The position numbers and the translations under genes were made by a program. The notes below the pieces were generated by a model. The model was not told the origin of the DNA, searched no databases, and saw only the letters and a program-made list of their open reading frames with translations. Positions 44,775 to 55,334 of a stretch of DNA of 64,000 nucleotides are shown one piece after another. Numbering within the stretch: position 1 is the first letter of the stretch; each line of letters opens with the position of its first letter. The stretch is from Pyrinomonadaceae bacterium (GTDB lineage Bacteria; Acidobacteriota; Blastocatellia; Pyrinomonadales; Pyrinomonadaceae), in contig JANWYH010000006.1 of assembly GCA_025054715.1 (NCBI GenBank), forward strand, positions 93,415-157,414. The letters run 5' to 3'.

Positions 44775-45380
44775 TCATTCCTTTCCTCCCCACTCGCTTT
44801 TTCGAGAATGCGGAATATTGAATTGATCTAGTATTCGATAGCATATGTGATCGACGAGTTCCTCTATTGTTTTAGGACGGTGATAAAACCCGGGACTTGC
44901 CGGCAGTATTCTTGCTCCGGCTTTTGCAAGTTTAAGCATGTTTTCAAGATGAATTGCACTGTAAGGTGATTCTCTCGGCACAAGCACCAATTTTCTACCT
45001 TCTTTCAAAGTTACATCCGCAGCACGATGAATTAAATTTGTCCCGGCTCCGGAAGCTATAGCTCCGAGAGTTCCCATCGAACAAGGAACTATTATCATTC
45101 CGTCTTGACGATACGAACCAGAAGATGGTTTTGCCGCAAGGTTATCAAGTCGCCACAGTCTTATGATTTTTGCGTCTTTATCAAGACTAAGCCAATCATT
45201 TATCTTTTCCAACGTAAGCTCACGAAGATTTACTCCCATTTCAATTTGAGCAACCTGAATAGCCGTTCCCGAAAATATGAGATTTATTCTTGAGACAACA
45301 CCGCTTTCAATAAGTAGTTTTAATGTTCGATAGGCATAAATCGTTCCAGAAGCGCCCGTTACAGCTACCGTAAGCTTCAT
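44775..45380 (-). CDS. ubiX: Flavin prenyltransferase UbiX
   Basis: A 201-residue UbiX that makes prenylated FMN, the cofactor of UbiD-type decarboxylases. VAVTGASGTIYAYRTLKLLIE, DGMIIVPCSMGTLGAIASGAG, VTLKEGRKLVLVPRESPYSAIHL and LPASPGFYHRPKTIEELVDHI are conserved. In futalosine-pathway bacteria it can serve the UbiD-like MqnL/UbiD step, consistent with mqnD downstream. UbiD itself is not in the window. Confidence 0.93.
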   Translation of the reverse strand: MKLTVAVTGASGTIYAYRTLKLLIESGVVSRINLIFSGTAIQVAQIEMGVNLRELTLEKINDWLSLDKDAKIIRLWRLDNLAAKPSSGSYRQDGMIIVPCSMGTLGAIASGAGTNLIHRAADVTLKEGRKLVLVPRESPYSAIHLENMLKLAKAGARILPASPGFYHRPKTIEELVDHICYRILDQFNIPHSRKSEWGGKE

Positions 45381-45420
45381 ATAACTTTAACTTTACAATG
45401 TTTCCAATGCTTTAGCCATT

Positions 45421-45450
45421 TTGCTTATCTCGAAAGTAACAGCTTAAAAT
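45421..45450 (+). promoter_or_regulatory. Promoter of larB and the following genes
   Basis: TTGCTT (45421-45426), 18-base spacer, TAAAAT (45445-45450). The -10 box ends 7 bases before the larB ATG, so the mRNA probably begins at or near the start codon. Confidence 0.5.
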
Positions 45451-45457
45451 TTCTCTT

Positions 45458-46213
45458 ATGACCGATCAGCAAATCGAACAAATACTTTCTCTGTATCAGA
45501 GAGGCGAAATTTCCTCATCGGAGGCTACCAAAAAAATAAAAGACCTCTTTTACGAGGACATAGGCTTTGCCAGAGTCGATCATCTGAGGGCATCGAGACA
45601 GGGCTTTCCGGAAGTTATTTTTGGGCAAGGAAAAACAGAAGAACAAGTTCTTGCAATATTTAGCAGAATAGCCAGGCGAACGCCTAATGTGCTTGTAACA
45701 AGGACGACCTACGGAGCTTTTACCGAAATTAACAAGCAATATCCAGAGGCAGAGTGGCATGAGCAAGCTCGAATCATTAGGCTTTTTCGCGATAAGACCG
45801 ACAGAGGTATCGGTGAAATCGTAGTCGTAACAGCTGGGACAAGTGACATTCCAGTTGCAGAAGAGGCAGCGCTTACGGCAGAGACAATGGGAAATAGGGT
45901 CCGCAGGATTTGGGACGCAGGTGTTGCCGGAATTCATCGAATAATTGCTGAAAGAGCGGTCTTAAACGCTGCAAGAGTCATCATAGTAGTTGCCGGAATG
46001 GAAGGAGCTTTGCCTTCAGTTGTCGGTGGTCTCGTATCAGTGCCAGTTATTGCCGTCCCTACTTCCATAGGTTACGGAGCAAGTTTTAAGGGACTAGCAG
46101 CACTTTTAGGAATGCTTAACTCTTGCGCATCAAATGTCGCAGTTGTTAACATTGACAATGGCTTTGGAGCAGGCTTCGTAGCCAGTCTAATTAACCGTCA
46201 TCAAGGAAAGTAG
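45458..46213 (+). CDS. larB: LarB-type pyridinium-3,5-biscarboxylic acid mononucleotide synthase
   Basis: A 251-residue PurE-like protein. LarB carboxylates nicotinic acid adenine dinucleotide in the synthesis of the nickel-pincer cofactor of lactate racemase. The C-terminal PurE-related half has the segments [36 protein letters not shown] and [20 protein letters not shown], which are typical; [17 protein letters not shown] marks the N-terminal half. LarC and LarE are not in the window, so the cofactor's use here is unknown. It is followed 2 bases later by a lipoprotein-like hydrolase. Confidence 0.88.
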   Translation: MTDQQIEQILSLYQRGEISSSEATKKIKDLFYEDIGFARVDHLRASRQGFPEVIFGQGKTEEQVLAIFSRIARRTPNVLVTRTTYGAFTEINKQYPEAEWHEQARIIRLFRDKTDRGIGEIVVVTAGTSDIPVAEEAALTAETMGNRVRRIWDAGVAGIHRIIAERAVLNAARVIIVVAGMEGALPSVVGGLVSVPVIAVPTSIGYGASFKGLAALLGMLNSCASNVAVVNIDNGFGAGFVASLINRHQGK

Positions 46214-46215
46214 AA

Positions 46216-47586
46216 ATGCGCAAAATCGCTTTCACGCTACTCTGCTTTGTCTGTTTTCAAACTGCATGCCTAACCCCTAAAAAGACACCGCCACTTGAGT
46301 TGATTTTTGCTAAAGCCAAAGAAAAACGAGGTAAGCTTCCTTTAATTATAGTCCCCGGCGTTTTAGGCACTGAACTAATTAACAAGCAAACTGGCGAGAA
46401 AGTCTGGTTTAGTCGCTCAATTTCAAAAAATGATACGCTTGCACTTCCGATAAACCCTGATCTTTCAAAAAATACAGATAACCTAATCGCATCAGATATT
46501 CTTAAAAAAACAAAAGTTTTCCGCCTATTGCCAGAAATTGGGATTTACGAGGAGTTAATAAACGCGATAGAAAAATATGGCGGTTATAAAATTGGTAGCT
46601 GGGAAAACCCCTCTGAACATGACGTAAGCGATACTTTCTACATCTTTGCATACGACTGGCGACAAGATAACGTTCAAAATGCGCGTCTCTTGATAAGAAA
46701 AATAGAGTTTCTAAAGCAAAAGCTAGGCAAAGAGAACCTAAAATTCAATGTTCTAGCTCACTCTATGGGCGGTTTGATAGTCCGCTATGCGGTAATGTAT
46801 GGAGATAAGGATTTACCAGATCGAAAAGAACTTTTAAATCCCGATTGGTCTGGTGCAAAGCATTTTAACAAAGTTTTTCTTTTTGGAACTCCGAACAAGG
46901 GCTCAATGTCAGCATTTATCGGACTTTTAGAAGGTTATTCCGTTGAAACCCCTGTAGGGAGCATCCGGTTTCCTAATCTCTCATCGGACGTTCTCTTTAC
47001 TTTTCCCTCAACATTTCAACTTATGCCCGAACCCGACTCCGTTAGGTTTTATGACGAAAACCTACAGCCAATCAAAGTTGATCTTTATAATCCAGAAACT
47101 TGGAAAACTTACGGCTGGAGCGCTTTATATAAAACCAAAAGAAGAGCCGAAAAGATAGAGTTCACAGAAACAGCTAAAGATTATCTTGAAACGGTTTTAG
47201 GTCGAGCCAAACTTTTTCACGAAGCACTCAACGTAGAAACATATCCCCCACTTGATTTGACGTTTTTTGTTTTTGGAAGCGATTGTGCACAAACTCTTAG
47301 CGGCGCTATCTTAAGGCAAGACGCAAGGAATGGTCTTTGGCAAATAATCTATAAGCCCAAAAGCTACAAAACCAAAGAAGGTAAGCAAATAAAACGTAGC
47401 AACATAAAAAATCTAATTTTTTCGCCCGGCGATGGTCGAGTTACAAGAGATTCTTTGTTTTTCGCACTGAATGCAAGGAAATTAGCCATAAATTTTAATC
47501 TTTTCTGTGAAGAACATGGCGAACTGGTAAATAACAAAATCGTTCAAAATAACTTTCTAACATCTCTGATCTTGGAAATCCTGTAA
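46216..47586 (+). CDS. LCAT-like acyltransferase/lipase (copy 2), possible lipoprotein
   Basis: A 456-residue paralogue of the LCAT-like enzyme at 42265-43548, with the same motifs in the same order: [43 protein letters not shown] (about residue 183), GTPNKGS, GDGRVTRDSLF and CEEHGEL. The N-terminus (MRKIAFTLLCFVCFQTACL) is a signal sequence with a cysteine at the end, possibly a lipobox, although glutamine at -3 is not ideal. It starts 2 bases after larB, so it is probably co-transcribed. Confidence 0.85.
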   Translation: MRKIAFTLLCFVCFQTACLTPKKTPPLELIFAKAKEKRGKLPLIIVPGVLGTELINKQTGEKVWFSRSISKNDTLALPINPDLSKNTDNLIASDILKKTKVFRLLPEIGIYEELINAIEKYGGYKIGSWENPSEHDVSDTFYIFAYDWRQDNVQNARLLIRKIEFLKQKLGKENLKFNVLAHSMGGLIVRYAVMYGDKDLPDRKELLNPDWSGAKHFNKVFLFGTPNKGSMSAFIGLLEGYSVETPVGSIRFPNLSSDVLFTFPSTFQLMPEPDSVRFYDENLQPIKVDLYNPETWKTYGWSALYKTKRRAEKIEFTETAKDYLETVLGRAKLFHEALNVETYPPLDLTFFVFGSDCAQTLSGAILRQDARNGLWQIIYKPKSYKTKEGKQIKRSNIKNLIFSPGDGRVTRDSLFFALNARKLAINFNLFCEEHGELVNNKIVQNNFLTSLILEIL

Positions 47587-47604
47587 GATTTCTGTGATCA
47601 AGAA

Positions 47605-47613
47605 TGCTAAAAT
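47605..47613 (+). promoter_or_regulatory. Extended -10 promoter element of the VWA gene
   Basis: TGCTAAAAT is an extended -10 box (TG-n-TAAAAT) ending 6 bases before the ATG at 47620. No good -35 is present at the usual distance. Confidence 0.4.
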
Positions 47614-47619
47614 TTAATC

Positions 47620-50600
47620 ATGGAGTTTCCCGAAAGAAAACAAGTTTCATTTGGTAACCTTGCAAAAAAGCTAAGTGGATTGAGTTCAGAACACAAGCGT
47701 GTAGCGCTTGAAACAGCGGCTTCTCTAGCTAGTGCTTCTTTACGCGTAAGCAGAGAGTTCGTAGAATCAGTCGTAGTAGCAGCAGAAGTTTTCTCTCCAG
47801 AACAAATAAAACTTTGGGCGGAGATAGGTAAAAGACTTGCAGTTTCAAACCCCGAAACAGGAGTAAAATTCTTTAATCAAGATGTTCGTAATTTTGCACT
47901 TATTACAGAAAGGGGACGCACCTTTGCACTTCAGATTTGTCTTCGTCAGCAAATCCTATCGAACAATATTGCACTTGAAACCTTTAATCAAATTCCAGAA
48001 CTTGCAAAGGAAATTCAAGATAAAGAATTCTTTACGCAGGTCTTGCAGATAGTCAATGAAGTTGCGCAAAGAAGTGCAAAGCACAGCGCAGAAATTTTAA
48101 AACTCACTCCAAAACTGAGTAAAGTAGTTGAGTCTTTTGGTTACAATCAAAAGGAAGTCTCAAAAGCTGTCACAACGCTTGCTCTTTCATTTGCTGGGCG
48201 CACTGGCGGAATGACTGCTGATTTGTGGCAAACGTTACCAGAAAGTCTTGAAAAGCTAACAGCAGAAAAAGCTACCACCTTGATTGAAAAAGCGCTAGAC
48301 TTTCTTGAATACGGCGGGAACGTCACCTTACACTTTCTTTCGGCAGGAAGCGAAGTTGCAAAATATCAGGAAGAAGTCTTCGATAGCTGGTGCGGGTTAC
48401 TAAAAAGGCAGGCAAATTACGGAAACGCTCTTTTGATTGCTTTCTTACGCGCCTCACCCGAATTTTTCGACCAAGTTCTGGCAAAGCAAAAAAGATCATT
48501 AGAAACCGTTTCTAAAGTTCTTTCCATCATAGGCAACATAGCAGATGTAGATGCTGAAAGTGCTCTAGCGGCTTTTCGATCTGCCCCGAAAGCATTGACA
48601 AAGGTTTCCTTGACTCAATTTGAAGACTGGGTCTCAAAGGGATTAAAGCAAAATGAAAATCTAAAAGCTAGGCGTTCTTTCTTTGCACTTGAAACTCGTC
48701 GTAGCAACTTAATTTTACATGAAAAAACTGAAGGGCTTTCTTTAGAAAAGGTCCGAAACATACTTAAAAACTACATAGAAGGTCTTACGGGCAAAGAAAT
48801 AGAAATAGAAGCTATCTCAACAATGCCTCAAGAGGCGAGAATAAATGATGGAAAAACGATTTATCTTCCTTCGGTCGTAGCTGAATTTAATGATGAAGAA
48901 TTGGATTTTCGTCTTTATAAGGTTTTAGCGGCTCATGGTGCTGGGCAGATTGAATTCGGCACTTATGAAAAAGACACGCCCGAACTTAAAGCTGCATATG
49001 CAGCTTTAAGCGAATACTACTCAGCTACCCCAGAACAATTAGATGCTTTCTCTCTAGCAGGATACATTCAGGAAATAAGCAAAGGCGAACGCGCGCTTAC
49101 AGATGAAGAATTAGCCAGAGAAATCGAGAAAACCAAAAAAACACTTCCTGAAAACTCTGACTATCGAGCAGTCCTGAAAGTCTTTCCTGATCCAAAGCTT
49201 GCAAAGAAAATTTTCGGAACTTTGGAAAATGCACGCATTGATAGAAGACTGAGAAGAACCTATCGCGGCTTGGTGCGTGATCTCGACCTTATGCAAGAAG
49301 TTCTGCGTCGAACCAGACCTTCCATATTTGAACTTCCTTCACATCTTGTCCCTTTTGAATTGCTTTTCCAAGTCACACTCTGCGGCGGAGCAAACGAAGA
49401 AGCAAGAAGATTTTACGGACAAGTCGTATCAGAGATCGAAACAGTTATCGATTATTATTTAAGCAATCAAAATGCAAGCGTAGCAGATACACTGATGGCA
49501 GCAAGCCGAGTCTATTCGCTGTTTCAAAATATAAACCCCCAGCATCAAACCGACGGACAAGAAGAACAAAACTTACAAGAAGAAAAGGAAATTGCCGAAG
49601 CATTTAGCGAGCAGAGTGAATCCGAAAATAAAAGAAACCGTCATCGTGAAAAATCTGCAGATGCAAGAGAGCTTTTTACTGCTTGGAATAACTGGGAAGA
49701 TGAACCTGAAGAATTCCAAGACTTACGCGGCACGGAGAATTGGCTGAATAGCGAGATACCCGAGCAACCACTTGAAGATGGAGATTTGGCTTTCCTTTAT
49801 GACGAATGGGACAGAGAAATCAACGATTATCGTGTTGGCTGGAGCAGAGTCATTGAGAAGAAAGTCAAACAAGGCGATAAAACTTTTGTTGAAATAACCC
49901 GCTCGCGCTATCGCGGACTGATTTCTTCTATAAAACATCAGTTTCAGATGTTGAAACCAGAAAACCTGTCGAAAATTCATCGAGAGCTGGACGGCGAAGA
50001 TTACGACCTAAATGCTCTCGTTGATTACGTAATTGATAGAAAAGCCGATGGACAGCAGTCAGAAAGAATTTACACGAAAAAACTCAGAAAAAGGCGTGAC
50101 GTAGCGGTTTCGATTCTACTTGATCAATCTTCTTCAACTGCAAGAACCATAACTCGAAATCCATTGCAGCCTTACACCTACCCAGGTCGCAGAATAATAG
50201 AAATCGAAAAAGAAGGATTGATTCTCATGGCAGAAGCTTTGGAAGCTATCGGAGATTCTTACTCGATATGCGGATTCACCTCTGAAGGACGACGCAACGT
50301 AAAATTTTATATTGTCAAAGACTTTAACGAAAAATACTCCGAAGAAATCGAACGTCGAATCGGAGGAATAACCTTTCAAAACAACACTCGCCTTGGCGCT
50401 GCCATCAGACACGCAACGGCAAAGCTTCTTCAGCAAGAAGCAAGAACAAAGCTTCTAATAGTCCTAACAGACGGAAGACCCTATGACCACGATTACGGCG
50501 ACGCACGCTACGCTCGCGAAGATGTGCGTGAAGCTTTGGTAGAAGCGAAAATAAAAGGTGTTCGACCCTTTTGTATTACCATTGATCGTGATTTAGAAGC

Positions 50601-50703
50601 AGAACTTAAAGAACTCTACGGCGATGTCGGCTATACAATCATTGACGATGTCTTGAGCCTACCAGAAAAAATGCCGGGAATTTACAGAAAACTTACAACC
50701 TAA
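47620..50703 (+). CDS. NorD-like VWA-domain protein
   Basis: A 1027-residue protein with no signal peptide. The first 800 residues are mostly helical with an acidic, charged linker at about 640-690. The C-terminal 200 residues form a von Willebrand A domain with a MIDAS-type start [11 protein letters not shown] (about residue 830), [34 protein letters not shown] and [17 protein letters not shown]. These resemble NorD, the activator of nitric oxide reductase, and CobT-like VWA proteins that pair with a MoxR-type AAA ATPase. No such ATPase (NorQ/CobS) or nor operon is in this window. Its function is therefore inferred only from family. Confidence 0.8.
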   Translation: MEFPERKQVSFGNLAKKLSGLSSEHKRVALETAASLASASLRVSREFVESVVVAAEVFSPEQIKLWAEIGKRLAVSNPETGVKFFNQDVRNFALITERGRTFALQICLRQQILSNNIALETFNQIPELAKEIQDKEFFTQVLQIVNEVAQRSAKHSAEILKLTPKLSKVVESFGYNQKEVSKAVTTLALSFAGRTGGMTADLWQTLPESLEKLTAEKATTLIEKALDFLEYGGNVTLHFLSAGSEVAKYQEEVFDSWCGLLKRQANYGNALLIAFLRASPEFFDQVLAKQKRSLETVSKVLSIIGNIADVDAESALAAFRSAPKALTKVSLTQFEDWVSKGLKQNENLKARRSFFALETRRSNLILHEKTEGLSLEKVRNILKNYIEGLTGKEIEIEAISTMPQEARINDGKTIYLPSVVAEFNDEELDFRLYKVLAAHGAGQIEFGTYEKDTPELKAAYAALSEYYSATPEQLDAFSLAGYIQEISKGERALTDEELAREIEKTKKTLPENSDYRAVLKVFPDPKLAKKIFGTLENARIDRRLRRTYRGLVRDLDLMQEVLRRTRPSIFELPSHLVPFELLFQVTLCGGANEEARRFYGQVVSEIETVIDYYLSNQNASVADTLMAASRVYSLFQNINPQHQTDGQEEQNLQEEKEIAEAFSEQSESENKRNRHREKSADARELFTAWNNWEDEPEEFQDLRGTENWLNSEIPEQPLEDGDLAFLYDEWDREINDYRVGWSRVIEKKVKQGDKTFVEITRSRYRGLISSIKHQFQMLKPENLSKIHRELDGEDYDLNALVDYVIDRKADGQQSERIYTKKLRKRRDVAVSILLDQSSSTARTITRNPLQPYTYPGRRIIEIEKEGLILMAEALEAIGDSYSICGFTSEGRRNVKFYIVKDFNEKYSEEIERRIGGITFQNNTRLGAAIRHATAKLLQQEARTKLLIVLTDGRPYDHDYGDARYAREDVREALVEAKIKGVRPFCITIDRDLEAELKELYGDVGYTIIDDVLSLPEKMPGIYRKLTT

Positions 50704-50801
50704 AACCCAAAGTTTAGCCCCATAGAATCCAAGAAAAGACTTTGACGAGAAATATTGCCGGCAAAGGGACGAAAGAACTCCCAGCTTCCAACCATCTTCT
50801 C

Positions 50802-50835
50802 AAAAAAGGGCTGAAGCCTTCCCAAGCCTCAGCCC
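50802..50835 (-). terminator. Rho-independent terminator of the FG-GAP protein gene
   Basis: On the minus strand GGGCTGAGGC pairs with GCTTCAGCCC (10 bp with one G-U), followed directly by TTTTTT (50802-50807). It lies just after the gene's stop codon. Confidence 0.8.
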
Positions 50836-50841
50836 TTAAGT

Positions 50842-52467
50842 TCAGAAAGCTCTAAAGGCCCCGATAGCAAGCTCTCCACTAATTGGAGCTGTGCCTGTTG
50901 GGAAAGTGATTGTAAACTGCTGATTGCTAGATGGGTTTGAAGGAGTAGTAAGCCAATAAAAGGTCTTGTTCGAGGGACGATAGACCGCTATGTCAGATTT
51001 GCCGTTCCCATCATAATCACCGCAAATCGGCTGATCTCTTACTTCTGGTGTTCCAGGAATTCCAAACTCAGTTACGACAGTTCCAGGACCTCCGTTTTCC
51101 AAAATATACCATATCCCACTTGTTCCGGAGCCAAATCCTCTCCAAACAGCAAAGTCCGCTCGGCTATCTCCTATGTAGTCACCTACTACGTAGAAGTCCG
51201 TGGCGTAGTTACCCCAGTTTTGAACTAGAATTATATTACCTGTAGAAGCGTCACCAACATAGTAAGTATCCGGAGCACCTGGGTTGTCTCGTATCACCGC
51301 AATATCAGCTCTACCGTCTCCGTTATAATCAGCCCCTGCCATGGGAGCATCACTCACGGGATTGCCAAAGGAAACAGCACTAAAAGTGTTCGTTGAGCTT
51401 CTCAATATATACCACACATAGACCGAACTAACGGCTCTTACAACGGTAAGATCGTCTCTTCCGTCTCCGTCATAATCCGCTTCACGTACTGGAAAGTCCG
51501 AACTTATTCCCCATGGAACTGGGAAAATGTCGGTTGGATTACCAGTTGTGGAGCGACGAATGTAATAGGTTCCACTCCGCCAAACAGCTATGTCAGCTCG
51601 GTTGTCAGTATCATAATAGCCTGGAGTAATAAAGTCTGAAGCGGTAAGACCATAACCTATGTTTTCACTGCCAGTTCCGCCGTTTGCCCTCGTTCTCCAA
51701 ACAATCACATTTCCTTCGGCATTCACAATCCCAAAAGAGGTTCTTCCTGTTCCGTAAAAATCAAAACAAGGCTTGGTAGCAGCAGCAGTCTCAATTTCTA
51801 GTGTAGCACCAGAAATCCCGCCGGTATCACCAGGAGCTCCATCAAGAAACTGGAGCGTCCACGTTCCGTTGGGATTTGTTACAGAAGTAAAAGCTGCGTT
51901 TATGCTTGTGGTAGGGGAAAACGTGCTAACAGTTTGTGGACCTGGTTGTGTAGCTTGGTATGTCCCGGGAGTAGTCGTAGCGGCAGTTACTGACCACCAA
52001 TTTGTACCAACCGGACTATCTGCAAAACGATATATCCCGGATAGATCGGCACTGCTTCCACATTCAGTTGGTGAAGTTGCTCCCGTTTGACTAAACAAAA
52101 TGTGTGATGGACTTCCACCTGGAGCGAGCAGAATCGCTCTCAAATCACCTCTCCATGTATGCGCAGGAGAGACATTGAATTGAACCTCCGCTCTTACAAC
52201 ACTGCCACTTAGTCCCGTAACGTTGAAGGTTATGTTTAAGGGAGTAGCAGATGCGTAATTACCACATCCCGGACTCGTACTGTCGGGTATGGGTCCCACC
52301 CCAGAACCTGTGAAAGTTCCAGCTGGAGCAGGAGAAGTAACAACTTCTGAAGTGTCTGATGGTTCGCTTTGAGCCTGTGTCTTCGTTTCAGCGAAATACC
52401 ACAGACAAAAGGCTGACACCGCGACAACTAACATCGCAAAAAATAAGGATTTTCTGTTTTCTTTCAT
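50842..52467 (-). CDS. Secreted P-domain and FG-GAP/VCBS repeat protein
   Basis: A 541-residue secreted protein. A signal peptide (KSLFFAMLVVAVSAFCLWYF) is followed by a Ser/Pro/Thr-rich linker, a P-domain-like region (residues 50-230; LTYVQFNVSP-like strands and PAHTWRGDLRAILLAPGG, NPNGTWTLQFLDGAPGDTG), and six FG-GAP/VCBS-type repeats. The repeats are visible as YDTDNRADIAVWRSG, YDGDGRDDLTVVRA, YNGDGRADIAVIRD, YIGDSRADFAVWRG and YDGNGKSDIAVYRP, each with a calcium-binding-like DxDGRxD loop. This form is common in Acidobacteriota. It is probably an extracellular binding or beta-propeller protein; the ligand is unknown. It has its own promoter and terminator. Confidence 0.82.
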   Translation of the reverse strand: MKENRKSLFFAMLVVAVSAFCLWYFAETKTQAQSEPSDTSEVVTSPAPAGTFTGSGVGPIPDSTSPGCGNYASATPLNITFNVTGLSGSVVRAEVQFNVSPAHTWRGDLRAILLAPGGSPSHILFSQTGATSPTECGSSADLSGIYRFADSPVGTNWWSVTAATTTPGTYQATQPGPQTVSTFSPTTSINAAFTSVTNPNGTWTLQFLDGAPGDTGGISGATLEIETAAATKPCFDFYGTGRTSFGIVNAEGNVIVWRTRANGGTGSENIGYGLTASDFITPGYYDTDNRADIAVWRSGTYYIRRSTTGNPTDIFPVPWGISSDFPVREADYDGDGRDDLTVVRAVSSVYVWYILRSSTNTFSAVSFGNPVSDAPMAGADYNGDGRADIAVIRDNPGAPDTYYVGDASTGNIILVQNWGNYATDFYVVGDYIGDSRADFAVWRGFGSGTSGIWYILENGGPGTVVTEFGIPGTPEVRDQPICGDYDGNGKSDIAVYRPSNKTFYWLTTPSNPSSNQQFTITFPTGTAPISGELAIGAFRAF

Positions 52468-52519
52468 AGTTCTATTCCCTCCTCAAAATAGAAAGTTTGT
52501 TTGTAAAAACATGAAAGCT

Positions 52520-52548
52520 AGAGTATCCCATGTTTAACGGTTTGTCAA
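52520..52548 (-). promoter_or_regulatory. Promoter of the FG-GAP protein gene
   Basis: TTGACA (52543-52548), 17-base spacer, TACTCT (52520-52525) on the minus strand, about 50 bases upstream of the ATG. Confidence 0.6.
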
Positions 52549-52566
52549 GTATGCGCCTATCTAAAA

Positions 52567-52595
52567 TTGACGCTTTTTATTCTATGTCTTAAAAT
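52567..52595 (+). promoter_or_regulatory. Promoter of the HD-GYP gene
   Basis: TTGACG (52567-52572), 17-base spacer, TAAAAT (52590-52595). The ATG lies 14 bases after the -10 box, giving a 5' leader of only a few bases. Confidence 0.6.
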
Positions 52596-52609
52596 TCAGA
52601 AAGACCTTT

Positions 52610-54403
52610 ATGAAGTTAGCGAAGAAGAAAATCAGTTTGAGCTATCTAGTCCTAGCAATCTTGTTTCTGGTAGGACTACTACCTCTTCTTCTTACCGGAT
52701 GGTTTCTATCTGAAAGAAGTGCTAGAGAGCTGCGAGCATCCGAAAGCCGCTATCAAATCCAGTTAGTTCAAGACAAAGCCAGACAAATAGAAATGCTCGG
52801 TCAAAAAAACTTTGACTTAATCGTTGGTATAGCTAGAGCTTTTGAGTTTTCTGATGAACCTGACCTTTCCTCAAAAACTCTACAGGAAAGACTCAAGCAG
52901 CTACTTTCAGAAAATCCTTTTCTTTTAGCCATCTCCATTCGCCCGGTTTTGGGTGAGCCTCTTTCTGTATATCGAGCCGAAACCATAAAGCAACCAGAAC
53001 TTGATCGCCTTTGCTCCACAGTTTTGGCAGAACTTGGAAGAAAAAACTTTGCCATCGGTCAACCTCAGCATCTTCAAAATGACGACGAGATAGTAATACC
53101 TATTGCAGTTCCTATTTTTGATGAGTCCGAGATAAAAGCCGCAGTGGTAGGAATTTTTTCACTAAAGGAAATCGCTAGCATCATGTCAGAGATTCCCAGA
53201 ATGAGCGAACACGAGCTTTGGCAAGCAGGACTTCCTATGGTTTTCGTTGTTGACGAAAGGGGAAGAGCCGTTTACCATCAGGACAGAGAAGTCGTCGCAA
53301 ACCAAAAACTTCTTAGTAGTCTTAAAATAGTCCAAGAATGGAAAGCATCGAGTCGCCAAATCCGATCTGCACTTTTTCCGTTTACGGCTGAATATCAAGG
53401 CACCACTTATGAAATGATAGGAGCATATTCAACTGCAAGCTTTGCGGACGAAATTTATTTCGGGGTAATAGCTATGCAGGACGAAAAAAAGGCGCTTTCT
53501 TCGGTAGGAGAAATGCGACTACAAACTTGGACGATAAGTCTCGTGTTTGCAGTTTTGGCCTTGATTGTAGGAACAATCTTTGTCAGGCAATTGACTAAAC
53601 CTATATTTTCGCTCGAAAAAGCTGCTTCTAAAATAGCCGAAGGTGATCTTTCTGCCAGAATTAAACTAAATAGCTTCAAGGAATTAGAAACCCTTGGAGA
53701 AACCTTTAACCTAATGAGTGATAGGCTCCAAGACCACATAGAAAGACTTGCGAGAGCTGCTCAAGAAAACCGCGAGCTTTTTGTAGGAACCGTTAAAGCC
53801 CTAGCAGCAGCAATTGATGGAAAAGACAAATACACTCGCGGGCATTCCGAAAGAGTTGCTCGATTTTCTGTTGCTATCGGAAGATACTTAGGTTTAGACG
53901 AAGAAGAACTCGAAAAGCTACGTATCAGTGCCTTGCTACACGACGTCGGCAAAATTGCAATAGACGACAAAATCCTAAAAAAACCAGCCCCGCTTACCGA
54001 AGAAGAATATGAAATAATGAAAACTCATCCGCAAAAAGGCTACAAAATAATGTCGCAAATACCAGCAATGCGAGATTTCCTACCTGGAATGTATATGCAT
54101 CACGAAATGGTCAATGGACAAGGTTATCCTCAAGGCTTGAAAGGCGATGAAATCCCTCTTCAAGCAAAAATAATTTCAGTAGCTGACACCTTCGACGCAA
54201 TGACTACAGACAGACCCTACCAAAAAGGTATGCAAATGGAAGAAGCCTTGAATATAATAAAAAGTTATGTCGGTACTCGCTACGATGGTAAAGTCGTAGA
54301 AGCATTAGTTCGTGCTTGTGCCGAAGGAAAAATTCGGCCCGTCAGTGCCGGTCATCCAAGCAGACACCCGAAACTAGAGCAATCCGTAGAAACCGAAGAC
54401 TAA
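52610..54403 (+). CDS. Membrane HD-GYP phosphodiesterase with HAMP and sensor domain
   Basis: A 597-residue inner membrane protein. Transmembrane helix 1 is at residues 10-32 and helix 2 at about 306-326, bracketing an extracytoplasmic sensor domain of about 270 residues. A HAMP domain follows ([18 protein letters not shown]), then a HD-GYP domain with LLHDVGK (about residue 444), [14 protein letters not shown] (about 500) and [21 protein letters not shown] domains hydrolyse c-di-GMP. It is the only c-di-GMP enzyme in the window. Its 3' end overlaps dtd by 4 bases. Confidence 0.93.
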   Translation: MKLAKKKISLSYLVLAILFLVGLLPLLLTGWFLSERSARELRASESRYQIQLVQDKARQIEMLGQKNFDLIVGIARAFEFSDEPDLSSKTLQERLKQLLSENPFLLAISIRPVLGEPLSVYRAETIKQPELDRLCSTVLAELGRKNFAIGQPQHLQNDDEIVIPIAVPIFDESEIKAAVVGIFSLKEIASIMSEIPRMSEHELWQAGLPMVFVVDERGRAVYHQDREVVANQKLLSSLKIVQEWKASSRQIRSALFPFTAEYQGTTYEMIGAYSTASFADEIYFGVIAMQDEKKALSSVGEMRLQTWTISLVFAVLALIVGTIFVRQLTKPIFSLEKAASKIAEGDLSARIKLNSFKELETLGETFNLMSDRLQDHIERLARAAQENRELFVGTVKALAAAIDGKDKYTRGHSERVARFSVAIGRYLGLDEEELEKLRISALLHDVGKIAIDDKILKKPAPLTEEEYEIMKTHPQKGYKIMSQIPAMRDFLPGMYMHHEMVNGQGYPQGLKGDEIPLQAKIISVADTFDAMTTDRPYQKGMQMEEALNIIKSYVGTRYDGKVVEALVRACAEGKIRPVSAGHPSRHPKLEQSVETED

Positions 54404-54849
54404 AACCTTTTCTCGCTATCAATGAGAATAGTAACAGGCCCTTGATTTACAAGCTCAACATCCATCATCGCCTGAAAAACACCCGTTTCCACGCCTTGCA
54501 AAATTTTCGACGCTTCAACAACAAAAAATTCATATAAGTTTCTTGCCTTTTCAGCAGAAGCAGCTTCCGTAAAAGAAGGACGGCGACCGCGCCTTACATC
54601 ACCATAAAGCGTAAATTGCGAGACTACTAACATCTGACCTTGAATATCAAGAAGCGAAAGATTCATCCGACCTGCATCATCTTCAAAAACACGCAAATTC
54701 ACAATTTTATCAAGCAAATACAAGGCATCTTTTTCAGTATCATTTTCTGAAACGCCCAAAAGAACCAGTAAGCCTTTTCCAATTTTCCCAACTACATTGC
54801 CATTTACTGAAACGCAGGCTTTTGAAACTCTTTGAATGACTGCTCTCAT
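54400..54849 (-). CDS. dtd: D-aminoacyl-tRNA deacylase
   Basis: A 149-residue Dtd that removes D-amino acids from mischarged t[37 protein letters not shown] with the conserved SQFTLYGD, and the C-terminal [10 protein letters not shown] are diagnostic. The second motif is usually NxGPVT, here NQGPVT. It overlaps the ppiB stop and converges with the HD-GYP gene. Confidence 0.95.
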   Translation of the reverse strand: MRAVIQRVSKACVSVNGNVVGKIGKGLLVLLGVSENDTEKDALYLLDKIVNLRVFEDDAGRMNLSLLDIQGQMLVVSQFTLYGDVRRGRRPSFTEAASAEKARNLYEFFVVEASKILQGVETGVFQAMMDVELVNQGPVTILIDSEKRF

Positions 54850-55331
54850 CTCAAAATGTAAACCTTATTCATTACTATAGTCTCTAAGGGACGATCATTT
54901 TCATCTGTTTCAGTTTCAGCAATTGCATCTACTACATCCATACCCTCAATAACTTTGCCAAATTTTGTGTATTTTGGCGGAAGCGGATAATCGGCATGCA
55001 TTATGAAAAATTGCGATCCATTCGTATTAGGACCGGCATTTGCCATAGCAACTATACCTCTTTCATAAACACCTTCATAAAGTGGCGAGTCAAGCCGAAT
55101 TTCATCTTCAAAAAAGCCACCCCAAGCAGATTGCCCGCCGTATCCGGTCCCTAGCGGATCGCCGCCTTGAATTATAAAGTTTCTTATGACCCGGTGAAAA
55201 GTCAATCCATCGTAATAACCTCTTTCAGCAAGCAAGCAGAAATTTTCTGCTGTTTTCGGAGATTCCTTTTCAAACAGCTCAAATTTTATTGTTCCCTTGT
55301 TGGTCTCAATAACTGCTATTTTTCGTGTCAT
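54846..55331 (-). CDS. ppiB: Peptidyl-prolyl cis-trans isomerase, cyclophilin type
   Basis: A 161-residue cyclophilin without a signal peptide, so cytoplasmic. Active-site segments are [20 protein letters not shown], the conserved GNGSQFFI-type motif here [15 protein letters not shown], and [18 protein letters not shown]. It accelerates proline isomerisation during folding. It sits 3 bases after the HAD gene and overlaps dtd (ATGA). Confidence 0.94.
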   Translation of the reverse strand: MTRKIAVIETNKGTIKFELFEKESPKTAENFCLLAERGYYDGLTFHRVIRNFIIQGGDPLGTGYGGQSAWGGFFEDEIRLDSPLYEGVYERGIVAMANAGPNTNGSQFFIMHADYPLPPKYTKFGKVIEGMDVVDAIAETETDENDRPLETIVMNKVYILR

Positions 55332-55334
55332 TTT

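Noticed and set aside
44566..44844. Two overlapping short frames between mqnD and ubiX
   Set aside because: One overlaps the ubiX 3' end. Both have biased, motif-free sequence and no ribosome site.
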